The notes under the pieces: generated by a model
Seen by the model: only the letters and a program-made list of their open reading frames with translations
Database searches by the model: none
Told to the model about the DNA's origin: nothing
Assembly: GCA_015178975.1 (NCBI GenBank)
Contig: WHVD01000063.1
Coordinates: forward strand, 310,001 to 374,000
Reading direction: 5' to 3'
From: Hysterangium stoloniferum
Taxonomy: Eukaryota > Basidiomycota > Agaricomycetes > Hysterangiales > Hysterangiaceae
Length of the DNA: 64,000 bases
Part shown: positions 56,592-64,000 of the stretch, one piece after another
Numbering within the stretch: the stretch's first letter is position 1
Layout of the letters: every line of letters begins with the position of its first letter
Position numbers and translations under genes: made by a program

Positions 56592-59500
56592 TCACCACAT
56601 AATTTTAATTCTCTTGTGTGGGTTACTTTGACTAGAACGGGGCATCATAGCTTCCAGTGAATCGGCCATGGAACCAATATAACGTTCCACAACATCCCAT
56701 CGCAAAACAGCTACATCACCCTTCCATTCCCCTTTCAGACATTTCTGCTCTTCATCGTCAGGGGTTGCAATGATGCGAAGGAATCTGGGGGTCTGTCGGG
56801 TTGAGTGCGAAGCAGATTGTTGCTGAGCTTGGATACTGCTGCGGAGTTTTCTGTGATAACTGTTAGCTATTGGCGCGTATACGGCTGGCCCGAGAACCAT
56901 CTCTAAACTCCCTGTTAGATCATCTACGAGATTTGGGTAAGACACTCGTGTATATCGATCCCGTGTCCCTCCATTCTATAAATATCAGAATAAAGGTTGA
57001 GTGCAATAGGGTTTACGAGGTTTAATACCTACCTGCACCGTGTAAAAGAATTCGGGCGTAACAGAAGTGATGGCATCTCGCCATTTCTGAGAATTGAGGG
57101 TTGGTGAAACATTTCCTTGCACTGCAAGAATTATCAGCTCCTTCGTCTCCTTGTCTTGGAGGGTACACAACACGTCGGGGGCCATGTGGTTATCTGGAAA
57201 AAGAAAGGGCTTTCCATCTGGATCATGCAAGAAAGCGAGAACGTCTTCAGGGGAATTAGCCTTGAGACCCAAGCGATCAGAAGTGCCTGTCTTCCACGAT
57301 ACCGGGGAGCATTGCATTATGTCATCAGCCCCACGCTTCAGCGCGACTAAGGTAACCTTCCTCGACCCTAATGACTCGCTACAGTGGAAGGCGTGCGAGA
57401 GAGGTTTGAACTTCCCCCCAAAAGTCTCCATGAGCACGAGAAGGATCGCCTGTGCAAACATATATCCACGTAACGAGGCGCTACGAGCACTGCGAAATGC
57501 ATTGGTCATCCATGTCTCCCTGATCGCGTGATTGTGCTTTTGGAAAACCGAGCTGAGGGAGAGAACTACCAATGGTTCGGAAATGTATACAGGATAGTTC
57601 ATATTACGTTTGAATTGCCAAGGGTTCGTCATCGTGTCCAAAAAACCTATGCCATACCCAATTATGTCGTGCATATGGCCTTCGATGGGGATGTACGTAA
57701 GTTCACTTCCTAAAGTCCACCGCATAAGAACGTCAACTAAGTTTCCTAACAATTCCTCTCCTATCAAATATGCGGTCAGTCCATACATCAGTAAAAAATA
57801 TATCACACTTACTGTTCTGTTCTTTGCAAATGTGGTTCAAATCACAAATTGGGCTATAATGGCCGATCATCGAGGACATCTCAAGGGAAATGGGGGGTTC
57901 ACCAGCCTCCAGTTCGATTGTGTCAGTGAGTTTGAATCCAGTCAACTGCTCAACGAACGAGGTGAAGACACGGTGACGCGGAACATTTTCGAAGCAGAGG
58001 AAAAGCTCTATGAGGCTAGCTGTAAGGCGGTGACTACAATATGAACGATGAGAATGAATCTTGTAGGGTCAAATGATAGACATACCGGCCAGAAAACCAG
58101 TACATTATACGCTTCAATAATAGTCGATCTGAGTCATTTTCGGAGAGAGTGAGGTATCGGCGAATATAATCCTCTTGAGAAGAATCACCCCTCGTGAAAC
58201 GCCCAATATCAGTGAAGACTAGGGGCCGTGCAAACCTGTCTGTCCGTTTTGCGGAAAGAGAACCTGCGGTATTCTGCACCATTTCCATCGACAGACCCGT
58301 TCCCGAAAGAATAATCCCAGATATAATTTCAGAGTCCAAAAAAAAACTATACATTTCATGAAGAATGGGGCGCAGATCTGACCCAGTGTCGGAGCGAAAG
58401 TACTCTTTCAAATGGTCGGCAGCCACCTGTGCCTCGTCGATCACGGCGAATAGAGGTGTGAATCCCGCTGGAAACAAATCTTTCCTCTTATTCATAAACT
58501 GATTTAGCATGGAATTGATACTTGTGATCATGATATCAGTGTCAGCGTGCCGAATGGTTTGAAGGATTGTGACGAAGAGGTCGTCACCCTTCTGGGACAA
58601 GCGGGGTGGCAAAGCTTGAGCAAGAACCCATCGCCGTCGAGCTACCGTAGCATCTGTGTTAAGAGGAAGGTATTTCACAAGTTGCTTCAGGACGAAGACG
58701 CGCGCAAACAACAACATTGCGAAGACGCGGTCTGCAGATTCAGCGTTTTTGCTATGCCCATCACTGTCTCCTGTGTTCCAGGTGCTCATAGTTTGCAACA
58801 TTTTCGTCGCTACATTGAAGTCGTTGGAGCCAGATGCTGGGCCTCCTGTGTTCTTGCACGAAATATAAAGGCCCCAATTCCAGCAAAGACCGTCAAGTGA
58901 AAGGCGTGTTTTACCCGAGCCAGAAACGCCGAATAGATGGCTGGAAAGAGCAAGATTAGGATGAGCTGTTTTTACAATTGTGCGGATGCCACGAACACTG
59001 TATCATCGATGAACAATTTTTCGATCCGCTTGTTGTCCACATGCCTGCCGAGGTCGTGAAGGAGAAGAATTGGATCAAGGGGCAGATAAACGCCGAGGTC
59101 TGTAACTTTGTCGTGACGTTGGATTGAGTCGAGATATCCGTCCAATTTCCCAATAGCCAAGTATTTAATGTAGTTCTCAAAGTCTTTAAACGCGGCGGCA
59201 GTCTTCCTTTCGAGGGTGAGACGTGGGGATAATTCTAATGAAAACTGTTCACAACCATCCACACTAAAAAGTACACGACCTACCATCGGCTGCATTTCTT
59301 ATGCGTGTCCCGGCAAGCGGGGTGTGCGGTGGTTGGCTGTGGTCTGATTGGAGCATCTCTAATAAGAGCGATGAGGACAAATGGCGCGAGAGTAATAAAC
59401 TAGAAACTTACCAAGGCTCCGAATCTCTGAAAACGATTCTTTTTGTAAACATTCGCCCAATAAGTTGAAGAGCTCATCGTTCTCCTCGATACACTTGCGA

Positions 59501-59816
59501 ACATAGCGACGGTTGTTTAGGGCGGGGAGGAGAGGTGGATTGGCCGTTTCAGCGATTTGAGACAGAAGGGCGATAGCCAATGGCAAGCTGAATTTATCCG
59601 CGCCCGACTTGACGCCCCTGAGGATCATAGCGATATTAGAATCCTCCAACACCTCACGATCTTGCCTCTGCTCGTCTTCGAGATGTGCGTCTGGTGGCCA
59701 TACGAAAAAGTTTCTTGGTTGACGATTCGTTAGTAGACTGCGAGGGTGAAGTGTTAGTAATCAAGCCTTATAAACCGAAATCGGACTCAAACCTACAATG
59801 ACGAATGTATGCGCAT
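56592..59816 (-). CDS. Crinkler-like protein: P-loop NTPase with restriction-nuclease-like C-terminus
   Basis: Minus-strand multi-exon gene with short introns of about 50-60 bp (for example 59738-59796, 57761-57812 and 56976-57032) and a last exon at 56592-56975. N-terminal helical region (FFVWPPDAHLEDEQ, YVRKCIEENDELF); Walker A GVSGSGKT near 58920; a family-typical ISCKNTGGPASGSNDF segment; Walker B LFAVIDEAQ near 58440; and a C-terminal domain with PDVLCTL...LIILAVQGN near 57110-57180, the PD-(D/E)XK-like core with Gln in place of the second acidic residue. Crinkler proteins pair an NTPase with a nuclease-like domain; fungal members are thought to act in cell death or conflict. The N-terminus may extend differently: the proposed ATG (59816) is 15 bp from a copia LTR. 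About one break is apparent, so it may be a recent pseudogene; otherwise it looks whole. Confidence 0.65.
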
Positions 59817-59830
59817 ATATGCGCATATAT

Positions 59831-60069
59831 TGAGGTGCCGTCAAGGGGGGGAATAACTCCTAATCACGAATTTCTCCTTAATGATGCAATCGACTAGAAA
59901 CTTCAAGTATCTAAATTTCCCCTATTTACTCTCCTAATATCTCTCCTAAAATAATTAGAAATTAGATAAAAAGTCGTGATATTTCGCCATATACCTCAGT
60001 GAAGTTTACTCACTCACTGAGCTTCGCAAACAGACTCAATCCTTTTGAAATCTTGTCTACTACTTAACA
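59831..60069 (+). repeat. 5' LTR of G8
   Basis: Start set by TG after TATAT (a candidate half of a target duplication, unverified because the right end is outside the window). The end is set by TTAACA immediately before the primer-binding site. Confidence 0.55.
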
Positions 60070-60081
60070 GGTTATGGGCCC
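60070..60081 (+). promoter_or_regulatory. Primer-binding site matching the tRNA-iMet anticodon arm
   Basis: GGTTATGGGCCC begins at the base after the LTR. Its complement, GGGCCCATAACC, is the anticodon stem-loop of initiator tRNA-Met, the half-tRNA primer known for Drosophila copia. The ATG inside it (60074) opens gag. Confidence 0.7.
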
Positions 60082-63000
60082 CGCTATAGTCACACTCGAG
60101 AAACTCGCTGATAATGGCGAAAATTGGATTGCTTGGAAAAGCCGAATACTATCCATATTGGAATCAGGTGCACTGTTGAAACACATCGACGGAAGTGCAC
60201 AGTGCCCCCCAGATCCTACGATATATGTCGCAGGAACTGTATTAACAAATGATCAGCTAGATATTAGGGACAAGCAAGAGGAACGTTTGGATCGTTACCT
60301 CACACGTGAAGGACGAGTCAAAGCTCAGATCTTCCTATCTGTTGGCCCTTCTCTTATGCTCAGTCTTCAAAGACTCGGCACAGCAAGAGAAGTATGGCAG
60401 GCCATTTGCCAGGAATTCGAGTCGAAGCCGAAAATGGCTCAAGTTGATTTGCAGCGCATAATGTGTGCTCTAAAGTGCAAAGAAGGGGAAGATGTGCATT
60501 CCCACCTTGACAACCTGCTCGAAATGCATCAGCGATTAGCAGGCATGGGAATGAAGGTAGAAGATCCCGATTTCTTCAATATCATGTTGAGTTCACTCCC
60601 GGACTCTTACAACATCATGATGAACGCAGTAACAACTTCTGCAACAGCCACTGGAACTGTTTTAACTCCAACAAGTCTAATAACAATGATCAAAGCTGAA
60701 TATGAGCGTAGAAAATCAAAGAAAGCCCCAAACTCAACTAATAACAACAATCAAGCCCTCCTAGTCAATACTAAGGGCCAGCGACGAAGTACAGGTCCTA
60801 GCAATAACTCCTGGAACTCGAGAAACACCTCCACAACTCAAAATCGAAATCTGACATGCTTCAATCTGAATTGCAGATGGATTGGACATGTCATAGCCGA
60901 TTGTTGGGCCAAAGGTGGTGGTAAGGAGGGGCAAGGACCAAGATATATGCATGGAAATTCAAGGCGCAATAACACAAACCAAAGGGGATACAATACAGGG
61001 AATATCAGGAATGCAAACATCGCAAACGAAGAGTCATATACATTTGCTAGCTCATTAAACACGGGGATTTTAACAAATAACGAAACTAACAATAACGGCA
61101 CAAAAATCGTCGAAGTATGGGACTCTGGGGCCAATTCTCATATGTCCCCATATCTAAGCCTATTCTCAAACTTCAAAACAATAGACCCACCTCGGAAAAT
61201 TCGCGCTGCAGATAAGACAGAGTTCTTAGCCACAGGAATTGGCAATATGTGCATACAATTGCAAAATGGCAGCAAGCCCACTAATATCACATTACAAAAT
61301 GTGTTATACTCACCCGAATTAGCTTTCACTTTAGTATCCATCGCATGCTGCGATAAAGAGGGGTTCTCATGCACATTTGGTGATGGAAAATGCACCCTTC
61401 GAAATCCAGAGGGAGGTATATGCGGGCAAATTGATCAAATCAATGGTCTATATCAAAGAAGCTATATTATCCACAAGACCAATAATCTACAGGATGATGC
61501 CTGCACTACAATGACCATAAACGAGCTGCATACACGTATAGGACACATAGCACCAGCTGCTGCAAAGTGAATGGTCGAAAATGGGGCAATAGAAGGAATT
61601 ACGTTAGATCACTCGAAGCCTATCAAATTTTGCGAAGCCTGTATCAAAGGGAAGATTACTCAGGAACCAATCCCAAAAGTTCGGAAATCAGAACGAGCAA
61701 AATCTCAAGGCCAAAAGATACACACTGATGTATGGGGGCCATCCGAAGTTCAAACCATTGGAGGTTGTAGATGGTATATATCATTTACTGATGATTTCAC
61801 AAGGGAAACAAGAACCTACCTGATGAAAACGAAAGGAGAAGCATTCCAAAAGTACAAGTCATACGAGGCATTCCTAAATCAACAAAGGAACATTGTGATT
61901 AAGAAACTACAGTCAGACAATGGAGGCGAATATACATCCAATGAGTTTAAAGATTATCTATCCTCACACAGAACCCTCCAGCAATTAACTGTTCACGATA
62001 CTCCCCAGCAGAATGGTGTTGCAGAAAGACTAAATCAAACATTAGTTGAACACACCCGGTCAATGCTCATCGCTGCCAATCTGCCTAAATTCCTATGGGG
62101 CGAGTGCATACAACATGCAGTATATCTAAAGAATAGAACAGCAACATCAGCTCTCGATGGAAAAACACCATACGAGCTAGTTCATAACAAGAAGCTGAAT
62201 CTAAGTGACTTACTGGAATGGGGAGAGTTGTATATGTGAGGATGGAACCAGAGGGAGGTAAACTAGGACCCAAGGCAAAAGAGGGCCACTGGGTCAGGTA
62301 CAGTTTTAACAGTGAAGGTCACCGCATATATTGGCCAGAAAAACGCACCGTAACTGTAGAACGAAATGTAGCATTCCCCAAGCAAGCTGGGGCCCCTATA
62401 CTCGTATCAGGAAGGGATCCAGAACACAAAACATATAAGATACTTCCTCAAATGCCCACAGACATACCATTGCCTGAATTGCCTCAAATTAGCATTCCAG
62501 AGCTACCAGAAACTATGGAATCCTTACCTCAAGAGCAATTGAGACAAAGTTCAAGAACCAGATTTCCATCTGATTATATGCGCCGTCTTAGACAAGGGGA
62601 AGGTACCGCAGGTTCTAGTCAAATTGAATTCTCTCCAAGACTACAAGTACCAGAAGAATTTGAAAAGGCTACATGCGTTATATTAGAAGACGAAAATAGT
62701 TTTGATGAAGACTCAATTTTATGGGAAGACAATCCAAGTGAGCCGCCAATCATGGTCGATAAAAATATTTCGTATACAGACACATATAGCCCATTGGAAT
62801 GGATGGAGTTTACAGACAGGATGGACAGCGAGAGATTGGAAATGATAGGGATGATTGCAAACATTCAAGAAGGTGTACCAGCTACAGTGGAAGAGGCTAT
62901 GAGAGGAGACGATTGGTCATTGTGGAAGCCGGCATTTTTAAAGGAGTTGAAGGCCTTACACGATTTAGGCACCTGGGAACTCGTCGACAAACCCGAAGGA

Positions 63001-64000
63001 ATCAATATAGTCAGTTCTAAATGGACATTAAGAATAAAATGTGATGTGAATGGAAACATCAATACATACAAGGCATGACTAGTAGCTCAAGGCTTTACAC
63101 AAGTATTTGGGACGGACTATGAAGAGACGTTTTCTCCAATTGTTCATTTGGCTTCACTGAGGCTTATCACAGGCATAGCAGCCCAAAACAGCTGGCCTAT
63201 AGAGCAAATGGATGTTAACAATGCATACTTAAATGCAAAGCTTACGGAAACGGTGTATATGCACCAACCACCGGGATTTCCTCAAGGTCCACCATCAAAA
63301 GTACTCAAATTGAAAAAGGCTCTATATGGTTTAAAGCAGTCAGGCAGAGAATGGTACAAGCTACTCAGCAAGGTGATGAATCAAATGGGATTTACTTGCT
63401 CACTATCCGATCCAGCCGTATTCTACAAACGAGTGGAGCACAGTATTATTATTATTGCAGTAGCTGTGGATGATCTCACCATCACTGCAAATACGAACAA
63501 AGGGATAATTCAAACAAAGGAGTAATTCAAATCACATTTCAAAATGAAGGATATGGGTGAATTACATTGGTTACTAAATATAGAGGTCAAATATGATATA
63601 AAAGCACATACAATCTCATTTGGGCAAACCGCATATATCGACTTGATCATCAAATGTTTCAATTTACAAGATGCAGTCCCAATCACACTGCCTATGGACC
63701 CCAAACCATTATTATCAAAAGAACAATGTCTGACTACACCAAAAGAATGCGAAAATATGAAGAACATTCCTTATCGCGAAGCCATTGGTTCATTAATGTG
63801 GGCCACAATGGGTACAAGACCAGATATTGCTTTCGCAGTATCTATTCTATCTCAATTTATGGAGAATCCAGGACAAGTACATTGGGAAGCAACGAAAAGA
63901 GTACTGAAATATTTGAAGGGAACACAAGACTTCAAATTAACATTGGGAAGGAACGAGAGTGGAATAATGGGATATACAGATGCGGATTGGGGACAACAAC
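60074..64000 (+). pseudogene. G8 gag-pol polyprotein region
   Basis: Gag begins MGPAIVTLEKLADNGENWIA and contains the copia gag fold (LQRIMCALKCKEGEDVHSHL). A knuckle near 60860 has unusual CX4CX4HX4C spacing (CFNLNCRWIGHVIADC). Protease VWDSGANSHMSP near 61120; GAG-pre-integrase ELHTRIGHIAP; integrase HTDVWGPSEVQ, KLQSDNGGEYTSNEF, HDTPQQNGVAERLNQ; RT WPIEQMDVNNAYLNAKL, YGLKQSGREWYKLL and the active site VAVDDLTI; then the region before RNase H (GSLMWATMGTRPDIAFAVS). Nearly whole within the window, with a small number of breaks. Confidence 0.8.

Larger units (their letters stand above)
59831..64000 (+). mobile_element. Ty1/copia element G8, 5' part, runs off the window
   Basis: 5' LTR 59831-60069 (239 bp, TGAGGTGCC...ACTTAACA), a primer-binding site directly after it, then one gag-pol coding region in copia order (gag, protease, integrase, RT, RNase H). 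The RNase H begins at the window end (YTDADWG), so the 3' LTR lies outside. Much less decayed than the Ty3 elements, with about four breaks seen. It lies head to head with the Crinkler-like gene. Confidence 0.8.

Noticed and set aside
57094-57531. Plus-strand ORF of 145 codons
   Set aside because: Antisense shadow of the Crinkler-like gene's C-terminal exon.

Overview
The window looks like nuclear DNA of a filamentous basidiomycete, probably an agaricomycete. The protein-coding genes have many short GT-AG introns (about 48-200 bp). One gene is a Crinkler-type NTPase, a family abundant in Agaricomycetes. Most of the rest is nested LTR retrotransposon sequence that has lost CpG. I recognise only three convincing host genes in 64 kb: a three-RRM RNA-binding protein (1813-6344, +), a small protein-kinase-like protein (34031-34944, -) and a Crinkler-like NTPase/nuclease (about 56592-59816, -). 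No rRNA gene, CRISPR array or bacterial-type operon is present.

Layout: 1-1.7 kb is host sequence with one doubtful membrane-type ORF. 1.8-6.3 kb is the RRM gene. 7972-9119 is a miniature LTR element (TRIM) with 216-bp LTRs and a CATAT target duplication. 9.4-26.2 kb is Ty3 element 'G1 copy I' (minus strand), opened by at least six later insertions; its 5' LTR is split by a complete-length Ty3 element, 'G4' (17992-24697), and by a younger G1 solo LTR (24759-25599). 26.2-32.5 kb holds LTR pieces, Ty1/copia remnants and another G1 solo LTR. 32.5-35.9 kb is a host island with the kinase gene, a SINE-like repeat and an AT-rich minisatellite. 35967-50056 is 'G1 copy II' (minus strand), again nested (insertion within insertion within insertion at 47.5-49.7 kb) and carrying a partial plus-strand Ty3 element, 'G2'. 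50.1-54.4 kb is a 5'-truncated chromodomain Ty3 element, 'G7'. 54.4-56.5 kb is repeat debris with a foldback structure. 56.6-59.8 kb is the Crinkler-like gene. 59831-64000 is a Ty1/copia element, 'G8', running off the window.

The most striking observation is that two different Ty3 families (G1 and G4) carry, between the end of pol and the 3' LTR, an extra gene on the opposite strand to gag-pol. It has intron-like GT-AG gaps, a coiled coil, an acidic region and a cysteine cluster that fits the fungal Zn(II)2Cys6 spacing. In G1 copy II it also has its own TATA box and pyrimidine-rich leader. An intron-bearing gene can survive retrotransposition only if it lies antisense to the genomic RNA, which is the arrangement seen. 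A second cross-family feature is a roughly 30-bp LTR cassette (core ATAAGCTGAAGCCAAG) present in at least 13 LTR copies of several otherwise different families. Sequence decay throughout is dominated by CpG to TpG/CpA change, which suggests methylation or a RIP-like process.

LTR elements, and the Crinkler-like gene where it may be damaged, are described as fossils only.
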